NCBI GenBank assembly: GCA_010093485.1
Contig: MU001495.1
Coordinates: forward strand, 1,445,470 to 1,509,469
Source of the DNA: Karstenula rhodostoma CBS 690.94
Lineage: Eukaryota > Ascomycota > Dothideomycetes > Pleosporales > Didymosphaeriaceae
Length of the DNA stretch: 64,000 nucleotides
Reading direction: 5' to 3'
Shown: piece by piece, positions 34,561 through 44,536 of the stretch
How the letters are laid out: the number at the start of each line of letters is the position of its first letter
How positions within the stretch are numbered: position 1 is the first letter of the stretch
Made by a program: the position numbers and the translations under genes
The notes under the pieces: generated by a model
Databases searched by the model: none
What the model saw: only the letters and a program-made list of their open reading frames with translations
Told to the model about the DNA's origin: nothing

Positions 34561-36882
34561 TCAAGGAGGTGCAAACTTGATGATGTTCCGTAACAAATCC
34601 ATCTCTGTAGCTCTGCACGCACGAACGAATGGCTCGATGCCCGCTATACTGTTCAACTCCTCTGCTGTCCGTGGCGAGATTGTGACGATTAGATCAAGTG
34701 TAGCCTCAGATACAATTGGCGCAGTCGATGATACTGCATTGAGCTTTCGCGTGACAAGCTTGCTGAAGGCAACCAGCTTGTTGCGGAATATCCTCGACCC
34801 AGGACTAAGCAGCGGAACCTGAGTCGATACACGAGCCGGCGTTGGAGCTACGTTTGAAGCAAGGTTGGGTGGTACCACTTGGGTCAGCGCGCGGCTGGGT
34901 GTCGCTGTACATGGTCGTGTTTCTGTTCTTTTCCTTTTCAAGTGTGAAGCTGATCGCGAGGGTGGTGTTATGAAGACAAGAGATTCTTCCGAAGAGCTGG
35001 GTGATTGAGCACTCCGACGAGCCGCACCTTCTTCGGATGTTGCTCCAGAAGAAACGCCGAGCAATGCGTCAACGGTGGCAGTTGGTCCGGCGCCCCCAGC
35101 CAACGCGTGATCGTGTGGCTTGTCACCTGTCATGTCTATGAAATCAACGTCTTTATATTGCTGATGGAAACTTGGCCTGGGTAAGACAGGATACTGTAAA
35201 CTGCCACTAGGACTGTCGCCTCTATCCAGCGTAGTTTCTGCTAGAGTAAAAGACAACCCAGTGTGCAGAACTGGCGTGCGATGTATAGGAGAACCAAATC
35301 CTGGGGATGAATCGGGAGAAGTTTGCGTATTCTGTGATCGCCGCATGGTGTTTCGGGTAGGAGTGCGTGGCATTGTTTCTTGAGATTCAGCAGGGGCAGC
35401 TGATGGTCCAGCTATCGGTTGCTCATCACCATGGATTGCCAGATGGCGAGCAATGACATCGAGCCAATCGGGGCCGTATTTGGCGACGGAAACCTTGCCG
35501 ATGCCTTTCACCTTTAGTAGGTCTTCGTCATTCTGCGGTGACGTCTGCGCAAGGCCACAAAGAACAGAATTATTTGCGATAACATAGAGGGGTACCTCAT
35601 TTGCTTGGGCAAGGGCTTTGCGGCGCTCTGCTAACTGATCATACAAGTTCTGCGCCGCATGGTTCAATGGTGCCTGGGTAGTCTTCGGGGCCGTCTTTTT
35701 GGTCGTGTTCTTGCTCCCTTCTGCTGTTGGAGTTATCGTCTTGTCTTTCTCTTCGTGCGCCTTCTCGTCTGAATTGGCGTCGTCTTTCTGATTACCAAAG
35801 AACTCATTGGCTGCAACAATGCTCCCGCCCTCTTCTACCGGATGCAACATAAGCGTGGTAATAGAAGCAAGTCCCTCGCCGCCTTTCGCTTTCCGAGGGT
35901 ATTGCTCTGCAAAAATGGGTAAACTCGGCACTGGCGTTAGCGCAAGTCGTTTCGCATTCATGCAATGGAAAAGCACTAAAGGGAGGGGTACAAAGTCAGT
36001 AGGATATTCATAAGAAGAGAAGGAATAGGTAAAAGTAGGTGTTCTAGCTTTAGCTTGTACTAATGTCTGAAGTTCTCAGACATTACTAACAGCAAAAAAC
36101 ACCCACCTTGTACACCGGCCTTACGTACTAAATCCGGCATAGGCATCGCTGGCGGCATACTGTTTTTGTTCGTCGTTGAGCGGTCTGCTCCAGTTGCTAG
36201 TTCTCACAGGCCCTTTCGCTAGAGGTAAGCCGAGATGGTTCTCGACCAGGTTCGCAAGCGATACCAGCCTCGTGTTTAGAAGATGCGGAATGTATGCGAA
36301 TCTTACAAGGCGGTCCAAGTGGCTCAACTCGAATGCCCCTTGTGGGTTCAAACCAAAAAATCGGCGGAGCCTCGCGAAATCTGCGCCCAAGATGCCAACG
36401 CCTGTTTTCGCAATCTTTGGACTTTCAATGAGCTTTCGGAGCGATGGCGCAATAACTTCGTCTGCAGTTTTCCCCGCGTGTAGACCAATATGGATCAGAG
36501 CTATCTTGTCTTCGGATGCGATTTGTATAAGCCCAATACGTTTTTGTAATGGAGGGTTCTGGCCCGGAAAACAAGGCCATTCCATGTCGAAACCAACCAC
36601 TGGTTCCTCGAGGAATTTCTGTGCAAGTTCTTCCGAACGTGCCTTGTTGTTGCTGTATAGAACTTGCACTCTTGCACCTGAATGGCGGCGATGAAGAGTC
36701 AGCCAAGTCGTTTCCTCAGGTTGGAATGGCTCACCCTCTGAGTTCTGGTACAACCGGTAGCTCCACCATCGTACAAAAGCTGGTTGCTGCAACGTCTGCA
36801 GACGATATGCCAAGGGCCAAAGTACATCGCCTTCCACTTCACTGCCCGCGTCATCTGTAGCCGCGACTGGCTCAACGGTCAT
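34561..36882 (-). CDS. WRN-like 3'-5' exonuclease with HRDC domain
   Basis: Two exons, 36882-36129 and 35975-34561 (153-nt intron, phase 1, joining YAGF to MLFHCMNAKR); 722 aa. The N-terminal half is a DEDD-type exonuclease: motif I VVGFDMEW (D99, E101), motif II KTGVGILGADFARLRRFFG, and motif III YAASDAYAGF with the DEDDy tyrosine. An HRDC nucleic-acid-binding domain lies at about 355-430 (NHAAQNLYDQLAERRKALA ... LLKVKGIGKVSVAKYGPDWL). The rest is disordered, with a small C-terminal helical block. The motif VGFDMEW and the lack of a PMC2NT domain favour a WRN-exonuclease-like nuclear DNA or RNA nuclease over exosome Rrp6. No helicase motifs are present. The exact substrate is inferred only. 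Confidence 0.85.
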
Positions 36883-38672
36883 TGGGACACGCGACTTGAC
36901 AAGACCGGCGCTTAACTGTCGCCGTGGGCTTGAGCGAATACGTATCGCTGCAACCTGAACTGTCGTGGAACGAACAATGTTATTACTTCAAACGAATGGT
37001 ATGACGCGGGAAGAACGATGCGATTGTATACACAAGTGGGGTCAAGAAAGTGGAGTACGCGATGGGACGCACAGGCCACATTTCAACGCGCGGTCAGGTG
37101 CTCTCGCACTCGCGACTTCCACTCCACTGTACATTGAAGCAGCAACGCCAACGCCCACCCTGAGATGATGCATGCAGTGTGGTTTGGAACACATCATACT
37201 CAAGGCAGCAGCCTCCCAGGGAACCCGCTGGCAACGGGACGGTGCTTTGGCATGCACCAATCTTCCTTTTATCGTTGATCTTTCGTGGGCGGCAGTCTAT
37301 ATTTTTATCTATTACTTTATGCGACACCACTTCGTGGTTCGTGTCAACGATCAGAGAATCATCATCATTGTTGATCCGCGGCTGATGAAGAAAGTGAAGC
37401 TGTACTTACATGCCATATGTATGCCTTCTCATACGGCCCAGCTCGTCACACGTGAGCGGGAGAGGCGATGCGCCATGAGTGGTTCTTACAGTATTCCTGC
37501 CGGGGCACAATTTGTCAGAAGACCGTTGGCCTTTCAGCGGATCTGAACCCATGTGGCAACCACTCGAAGGGTCCAGTCACTACTGCGAGCTGCGTATCGC
37601 CATGTCCAAGTACGTCTCCAATGCAGCTCAGGATATCGTTGACGTCGCAGGAGAACCTTGGGGCTCACCGATCCGGAACGCCAAAGCCGCGCGGATCAAT
37701 ATGGGTTAGCACGAGAGGGAGTGACTGTGCCGCACCGGACAACAGTGCAATCAGTCTTGTGTTACCTGCATCGCCGTCGAAGCGATGCTCCAGGGTTGCG
37801 TTCCTTCCGCTTCATGCCAAGCCAGCTGGCAACTTCGCACGGCTTCTCGAGCCCCGCTAAATCTTCTGTACCGCCCCGTAAACAATCATGCACAACCCCC
37901 ACATCTCAAACATGCGCTGTCTTCTTTGTCCTGATTGCGCATGGACATTCCTTGTTGGCTCTAGAGATCGCGAGGAGCACAGTTATGCAGCCTCAAGCGA
38001 CAAGTGAGTACTGAGTACTCTGAGCTTGCTAACTACGGCGACAATACGACCAAGCTCACCGACTGCAGACCGCGGAAGAGGGAAATAGGCCGGCCCTACC
38101 ACGTCACCTAGTGCCTATTCGACGTGCAACCAATGCATCGACACCCGACATACTTTGGTTCGCTGATGGTTAGTAACTCACAACACTTTACGAGGCTGAC
38201 ACAACTCCATGAACATGAACCTGGGCTTCCTGAAAAGCTGCCAATGATTCTAGTACCAATAGCACAAAATTGGTGATGAACTGCACCCAAAGTCAGTCTG
38301 TACAGCACAGAAACCACGAGAAATCGAAACCTCACATCGTGGTGTGAAGAAACAATGCTGCAGGACAGGGGGTTTAGCGCGTGCGGGGCATACGGTCCGC
38401 AACAACGGGCGGCAGACAACCGAAAGCGGACTCCCTGCGCTACTCCACAGGCGGTTGTCTCTTGCAGGGGTTGCTGCTTGTTCTAACACTGCAGATATCG
38501 CTCTCCCGCTGTGGAACTTCGGGACTGTGAGATAGCTTTGACTGAAGATGGGGAGGCGAGTTTTCAGATTTGAGCTGTTGCTCTTATAAAGTCGCCTTGC
38601 AACCGAACTCCAGTACACCCGCTACATCTTCTCCGGGGAAACCATCGTCTATTGCCGTCGTTCAAGACAAAC
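36883..38672. other. Intergenic region, exonuclease promoter / orphan gene promoter
   Basis: Divergent spacer of 1.8 kb. Short open frames only. A TATA-like element at 38585-38590 precedes the orphan gene. Confidence 0.45.
38585..38590 (+). promoter_or_regulatory. Putative TATA box of the orphan gene at 38673
   Basis: TATAAA lies 83 bp before the ATG at 38673, which supports transcription on the plus strand. Confidence 0.45.
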
Positions 38673-39239
38673 ATGACGGCACAACCAGCCTCAGACAGCC
38701 ACACCCAAACTTTTCCGGTTAGAACCCCGCTCCTCAAGACAAGCTATTGCCCCACGGATTCTACAGGCCCTGAACAGATGGTCTATGGCGCTCCCTTTGA
38801 AAAGTTCCGACCCGTGGGAGGCGGTGCTGATGGGGACCTTTTCCGTCGCTTTAATGTCCGAGCCGCCGAGGAGGCAGACTTTCTGACGTATTGGGCCGTA
38901 ACGCGCGCATCGACCGGCATCTTTACTCGCGATGCTACTGGTATACTTGCTTTTCGCATCAGTTCAGCCGACCTGAACAACGAGCTTGACATTGGCACCC
39001 CAGGTACCCCACGCCGGTTTGCCAGATGGATACACGTCTACGATGCGGAAGGCACTTCGTGGCTCACCCAGTTCCGGCAGGTCGACATTGAAGCCCTCCC
39101 AAAGATCTTCGATAGCGCCGGAAAGCCGGTTCAACATGATGGGCGACTCGGTCTGAACGGACCATCTGGGCAAACGGTGCGAAATTTTGTTGCTCGCCAA
39201 AGAATCGAGGCCGAGCTTGCACGTATAAAACGGTACTGA
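38673..39239 (+). CDS. Hypothetical protein, 188 aa
   Basis: One exon. No family is recognised and there is no signal peptide or TM span. The frame extends upstream to a TTG at 38652, but the first ATG is at 38673 (MTAQPASDSH). The middle part looks like a folded domain: YGAPFEKFRPVGGGADGDLF, RRFNVRAAEEADFLTYWAV, RWIHVYDAEGTSWLTQFRQV. The C-terminus is a basic helix ending ELARIKRY. Codon third positions show coding-like C/G preference, and a TATA box sits 83 bp upstream. It could be a lineage-specific gene. Confidence 0.6.
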   Translation: MTAQPASDSHTQTFPVRTPLLKTSYCPTDSTGPEQMVYGAPFEKFRPVGGGADGDLFRRFNVRAAEEADFLTYWAVTRASTGIFTRDATGILAFRISSADLNNELDIGTPGTPRRFARWIHVYDAEGTSWLTQFRQVDIEALPKIFDSAGKPVQHDGRLGLNGPSGQTVRNFVARQRIEAELARIKRY

Positions 39240-40169
39240 ACTCGTTCCTTTGGACCATGGTTGCCATTTTGGCGCAACAGACGCATGCCGTGCACGTTTT
39301 GGCTTCGCTTTGGCTCGTTTGTACCGCAAACTCTTCGAGTACGCATACCGAGCATTGGTGTGCATGTCACGTCTTTTGTATTGCGGGTCAATTTTCTTGG
39401 TAATGTTCCTTGCCACTGGTATTTTGTTGCAAAAGACGCAAGGCTTTCTTTATGAGAGGATATACTGCACTGTACATCTCTACACGTATACGTCCCACTG
39501 TCACCGCTCTCCGCGCATGCGATGCGCTCTTGTATCCCAATACGAACAGTCTTGGCGTTCTCTGCCGCAACTCGGCTGACCACGCGTTCGTAGGCATGTT
39601 GCCTAACCAAAAGGGAAAAAAACGAGGCTCGGCCGTACCCATGTATGGCGCTTAAAAATCCAACGCTCTGGTTTGGCGCGCTCAAGCAAAACAACCATTG
39701 GCCTGAGACGCCGTAGCACATTCGCAATCACACTCATGTCGGCTCGAAAGTCAGCCTTCGGCTTTCCGCAATGGCCTCAGCCATCTTAGATCCGTGGCTT
39801 TATCCATCAATGAAAATATTTGTCACTCGTCGCTTCGCGCGAATGCCGAACTGCTGGATACGCATCGCACGGTCGATCGCTTTGCCTACCAATACGGGCT
39901 GGGCAACAGGCGATAGCCGCAGCGCAGTCGCTTGCCGTAGGGTGTTCAGCAGGTGTCAGCATGGGGGACATGTAGGTCCTACTATTCTCGTCTCGGAAAT
40001 AGCGATTATTCATGCGCAAGGCACATTGGAACATCTAACGCGCGGAGAGCGTGTATAAAGGCGACCTGTGCTACGTGAGCATGTCCATCTTAACTCCGCG
40101 CAAAACCATCTTCTCGAAGCAAACTCATCTTGAGAAGGTGAGCACAGAAGATTAATTCATTTATTTTCC
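39240..40169. other. Intergenic region between two orphan genes
   Basis: Short frames on both strands, none supported. A TATA-like element is at 40054-40059. Confidence 0.45.
40054..40059 (+). promoter_or_regulatory. Putative TATA box of the gene at 40170
   Basis: TATAAA lies 111 bp before the ATG, in GTGTATAAAGGC. Confidence 0.45.
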
Positions 40170-40883
40170 ATGAGGAGCCGTCTCCGTCCGTCAGGCTTCA
40201 GTCACTCGAGGTCTTTCTCTGCGCCCACTGTACCCAGCCTCAGACTGACACCGCCCACACCACACCGTCCATACCACGAGGAAGACTACGATTCAGACGA
40301 TTCTATCCCCACGTCTGCGGCCGCCATGCCCCGCCCAAATCGATATCGTCGCCCCAGCCCACGTACAAGTGGCCACCCTTATGCCCTCAATGGCCAATCA
40401 TCTCCATCGCCGACTTTCCCACCCGAACAATATCAATCCATCAACCCCGGGTTCTTTCGCGGACAACTTGATGGCAAACCGGTGGCAGCTTTCAATATCG
40501 TCATTGCACCAGATGGTCGCACTGTTTACATCCAGGGACAGCTCGTTCCTAGACCAGCCAAGTATCCTTCTCAGGACATTCAGGACCGGCGCTCGCTGTC
40601 GCAGCCTACATCGCCTCTCATCTTCCAGAGCCCCATCGAACACTCCGTTGCTGCACTGGGTTTGCACAATCCACCTAACTCGCCTACGGATGGCGCGACC
40701 GTGCCGCCCCAACAACAATCACGCGTCACCCCTCAGAAGCCGGAACACACTGTGCCGTTGGTCGAGGATCCCTCTCAGTTCGCCCAGGTGTACCTTGACC
40801 AGTACAACGCATACCTGACTCAGTATCAAACAGAGCACATGTATATGTGGCCTGTCGAGCAGATTCCTGCTAGTCATGGATGA
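40170..40883 (+). CDS. Proline/serine-rich hypothetical protein
   Basis: One exon, 237 aa. I do not recognise a family. Most of it is disordered (Pro, Ser, Gln, Arg rich), with an acidic EEDYDSDDS patch near residue 38. A compact middle stretch at about 90-135 could fold as beta strands: NPGFFRGQLDGKPVAAFNIV and APDGRTVYIQGQLVPRP. A Tyr-rich C-terminal helix (FAQVYLDQYNAYLTQYQTEH) follows. No signal peptide or TM segment. The uninterrupted frame and TATA box make it a plausible gene. Confidence 0.6.
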   Translation: MRSRLRPSGFSHSRSFSAPTVPSLRLTPPTPHRPYHEEDYDSDDSIPTSAAAMPRPNRYRRPSPRTSGHPYALNGQSSPSPTFPPEQYQSINPGFFRGQLDGKPVAAFNIVIAPDGRTVYIQGQLVPRPAKYPSQDIQDRRSLSQPTSPLIFQSPIEHSVAALGLHNPPNSPTDGATVPPQQQSRVTPQKPEHTVPLVEDPSQFAQVYLDQYNAYLTQYQTEHMYMWPVEQIPASHG

Positions 40884-41467
40884 TCACCACTCGCAAGTGG
40901 GCCTTTTGCCCATGTGCGGATTGTCTCCTTGTGCCTCTCTTTATCTATCACTCTCGGGCTCTTGTCGTCATTCTCTCTTTTAATGAAGGAAGAGCCCGGT
41001 GTTATGTCACCGCGAGCACACTCCTTCTTGTCTGGGCTAAGTTTGTGTTTTGCATTTGGGGATGCCCGTCTGCTTCCTGGGAGGTACCGAGCGAGTCTTT
41101 GCATTTGGTGGCAGCCTGTCCTTATATATACTGTGGAGAGCAATCTCGTGTATCGTACCTATCTCAGTCGTTCATGCGGTCCCAACCTCCGGTCTAGTAT
41201 CGTCATTGCGTCTAGTTATATACATATACGAGAACACTATGCATTGACTCAAAGCTATCGTTATTGTTATATGTATGCAAAGTGCCAATAGTCTGGTGCC
41301 ATGCCGCGATTGATTGCCGTCTCACGTCAGTCTTGCCACCTTCATGCTTCCCCCTTCTCCAAACAAAGGAACGCAACATATTCGTCCACGATAGTCCCCT
41401 CCGCCACTACTCGCAAGAATCTCAAGTCTGTGGTATCCAATTGGGGAGTTCCCGATCATCACACCCC
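40884..41467. other. Convergent 3' region
   Basis: Two gene ends meet here. AT-rich ATATACATATA near 41217-41230 may belong to polyadenylation signals. No gene. Confidence 0.4.
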
Positions 41468-42493
41468 TCAAAGCCCACCTTTCCGATGGTCCACTCTTCC
41501 AAACTCCAACACACCACTCCCTTGCAACAGCTCCTCCTCCTCCACAAAGTGCAAATACCGATCCCCATCCACGTGCGGCGTCGCAAGCCCCCACTCGTTC
41601 CCAGTGAACAGCCCAAAGAACACGAACGCATTCCACAGGACATTTTGCGTCGCGCGCACGACTACCTTCTTCGTCTCCAGCGCCTTGAGCATCTGACATA
41701 CATCAGTATGCTGCGGCTTGTACATCCAGCGCTTCAGTGCGATAAATCTTTCGAACTTCTCCTTGGTCTGTGTGCGAATGAGCGGAGGCAGACTGCCGGG
41801 CGTAGCGTTCTGGCTGAGGCACAAAAGGGAGCCGACGATGTTGTGGTAGATTGCGACGTGATGCTTCCAATGCTTGCCCACTGTTCCGGTGAGGCCGATG
41901 GTCAGCTCGGTGAGTGGCAGTCGTGTCAAGAGGAACGGGTTGTCCTTGCTCAACGGGCTGAGCTTCGCGTGCGGCATTGTGATGCCCACGTAGCGCAGAT
42001 GATTGATACGCGCACCCAGGGCCCAGAGGCGCCGTGATAGTGATTTGCGCCTCATAGACTCTCTTGTGTCTGACTTCTTCGATCTGGCAATCTTCCAGGC
42101 GTTCCACTTCCTTCGCTTCGATGGCGTGCCTTTGATGAGACGCGGACCGTCGAGCACATGGAAATACCAGCTATTGAAGGCGAGCTCGTGGGCCTCGCTG
42201 TGGATCAGGCGACAGGTTTCCAACAGGGCTAGCTGGATGTACGCACGGCGGCCGAGGTGCAGACCGAGGTCGCACTCGAAGACATATCGGTAGATCAGCT
42301 GGCGCACTTCGGGCGGGAGTTCCAAAAGGCGCGAGCTGGGTTGTCTCTGTATTAGCGAAGTAAATTGATGCGCCGTGTAAACAGGTTCGAGGCTGTGCGA
42401 ACTTGCGAGCTCATCCACACGGCGTGCAATAGAGCGTACGACGGCGTTGCCGGAAGCGATTGAGTAAACGCGCTGGACCGCTCCGTGGTGCAT
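41468..42493 (-). CDS. F-box-like / 2EXR-like fungal protein
   Basis: One exon, 341 aa. Near residue 55 it has RLLELPPEVRQLIYRYVFE, the 'LP.E.R..IY' start typical of the 2EXR and F-box-like domains that are abundant in filamentous fungi, followed by a helix with LLETCRLIHSEAHELAFNSW (conserved C-R-x-I/L-x-x-E-A). The middle is basic (KRRKWNAWKIARSKKS). The rest has alternating strands and helices with LNHLRYVGI-like leucine repeats. Such proteins may act in ubiquitin ligase recognition, but for this class that role is inference only. Stop at 41468; ATG at 42493. Confidence 0.7.
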   Translation of the reverse strand: MHHGAVQRVYSIASGNAVVRSIARRVDELASSHSLEPVYTAHQFTSLIQRQPSSRLLELPPEVRQLIYRYVFECDLGLHLGRRAYIQLALLETCRLIHSEAHELAFNSWYFHVLDGPRLIKGTPSKRRKWNAWKIARSKKSDTRESMRRKSLSRRLWALGARINHLRYVGITMPHAKLSPLSKDNPFLLTRLPLTELTIGLTGTVGKHWKHHVAIYHNIVGSLLCLSQNATPGSLPPLIRTQTKEKFERFIALKRWMYKPQHTDVCQMLKALETKKVVVRATQNVLWNAFVFFGLFTGNEWGLATPHVDGDRYLHFVEEEELLQGSGVLEFGRVDHRKGGL

Positions 42494-43067
42494 GGCTACA
42501 GTGCCACGTCAAAAGTTTGGGTACTCTATACACGTTCGAATTAGTACTGTACGCATTCGAATTGGCGGTGGTGAGCGTGGGGATTCTTTTAATACGGTTG
42601 GCGCGTATTCAAGTTGAAGAAGAGGCTGTTGCCTACACGTTGCCCGGGGGCGTTTGCCTGCACAAACAAAATAGGGATTAACAACAATAACGAAAGCTTT
42701 TCTTACTAAGCAGTCCGTGAAGAATCTTTCACCAAGCCTTGCCTCCATCGTACGCTTAGGGCCATGCACTATGAAGTGAAACTCAGTCATTGGGCATTCA
42801 ACTTGATCGTGGTGGCATAAATGTGAAACACAACATTGTCTTTTTAGGAGCGCTACACGCACAAGTCAATGGTGGTATAACAAGAGTGCTACTTTCTAGC
42901 CTATATAATGAGATGGTATCTTGACCCTACCCAACGCCGATGACTCCCATGGTCACATATTTTGTCTCGAGACCTGCGAACCGAATGCAAGTTTTGAGCT
43001 GATGCAAGTTCGCCGCCAATGTCGAAGAGCGCCCCTGTCCGAATTGTCATTGCAGCACTCGCGTAAC
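42494..43067. other. Intergenic region
   Basis: Promoter side of the F-box-like gene and 3' side of TAF6. AT-richer than its neighbours. Nothing else seen. Confidence 0.4.
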
Positions 43068-44536
43068 TCAGGCCAAGCTTAGATCCGCTTCCAATATCGC
43101 CTGTGCCACTGCTGTCCGGTCGCTCTTTATGATCTGGTCGGCGATCTCCCCACCAACCTTGTCCGCCAGACGCTCTCTTTGGTTCTCAAGGTTGGCGACA
43201 CCATTGGCTCTCACGGCGCCTCGACTTCGTTCCATGTCATCAAGGCATACCAGTATTGTGGCTAAGACGCGCTTTGCTTCTTCCTTTCGCGAATCATCCG
43301 CCAAGGCCTCTTTGAGTACCTCGTCATATATCTTAAGATTAGGCAATATTCCTATCCTTACACCATCGGCACCGAGAACGCGTCGAAGTGTTTCCAGTGC
43401 GCCATAGTGGGTACCGAGTGGTTTGTTGGGGTCCAGGAAGGCCTTCAGACATGAACGGGCAATGCGCGTCTTGAGACCTTGGTTAGACGCTGAATACTTC
43501 CGGCACATCTGTTGGAGTAGAGACGCGGCGATCTTACGGAGGTCGAAATGTTCGAAATTGTTGCGTGCGTGCCCGTTGACATTGTTCCCATTCAATGTCT
43601 CGGAGGAGGCGTTCGAGGGTGCTTGATGCGACGTTGGTCCGAGATGTTTGCCCAGACAACACGTGAGTACGGGGGGGACCATGTAGGGGATATAGGGGTC
43701 GAGGTAGATGGTGGGATTTGCCAGTAGCCTATCGGTGGCAAGCAGCATGGCCCTCAGCACGGTGAGGTTCTTCATGCTATGGGTGACCTTCTCAGATATG
43801 AAAGTAATGAGATACGTGGTAAGCTGATGTATGCCGGGGTCGCTTTGGATAGAAGCCAAAGCGGCGTTTTGCCACTCCTGGTTGTTCTCGTCGAGCAGAG
43901 CACTGGAGAGCTTGGCAAACAGCTCTTGAGATTCTTTGGATAGAACATGTTTCACGAGAGGCTTGACGGTGTAGTTGTCCAAGCCGTTGGCTGCAGCGAG
44001 ATGGGGGTTCGCGCTGGGGCCCTTGGGCAGCAGATCGGCCTGGTTGCTTGCCGTTGGATTCTGGGGAATAGATGGTTGCACACCTTCGACGGCGAGCCAG
44101 TGCGCTACACAAGTCAGTGCCATGGCAGGTATTCAGGCGCCAGACGGGTGCGCAACGTACCGGTAAAGGTGATTTCCCGCGGCACCTTGGGCAGCGGGGC
44201 GTTGATGAGCTTCTCAAAGTCGACCTCCTCATCCTCGACATAGTACAGCGGCTGGCCAGGCCCCAGGGAAGCCTCCCCGAAGCGAAGCGGGCGGGTGGAT
44301 TCGTAGCCGTACAATGGCTCCACATTCAAGACCTTCAGGGCATGGGATATGTCGTGCGTGCTAAGCGTTGTCCGCTTGCCGTGTCGCATGAACTTCAGGG
44401 CCTCTTCCAGGACTTGGGCCAGGCGGTAGTCGACGTCGCGGGCCAGCTCCTCGACTACGTTGTCCGCCAGTGAGGCGATGCCCACCGACTCGGCGACGTC
44501 GCGCACGTTGTCTGGATTCCACACGGACGACGACAT
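43068..44536 (-). CDS. taf6: TFIID/SAGA-type subunit TAF6
   Basis: Two exons, 44536-44161 and 44104-43068 (56-nt intron, T|A H W joined at [15 protein letters not shown]); 470 aa. TAF6 pairs with TAF9 through a histone fold and is a core subunit of TFIID (and SAGA in yeast) in the nucleus. The histone fold covers about residues 1-70: [60 protein letters not shown]. The block [14 protein letters not shown] and the [18 protein letters not shown] motif are typical. The C-terminal HEAT-repeat domain has [37 protein letters not shown] and [17 protein letters not shown]. Length matches fungal TAF6. Confidence 0.95.
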
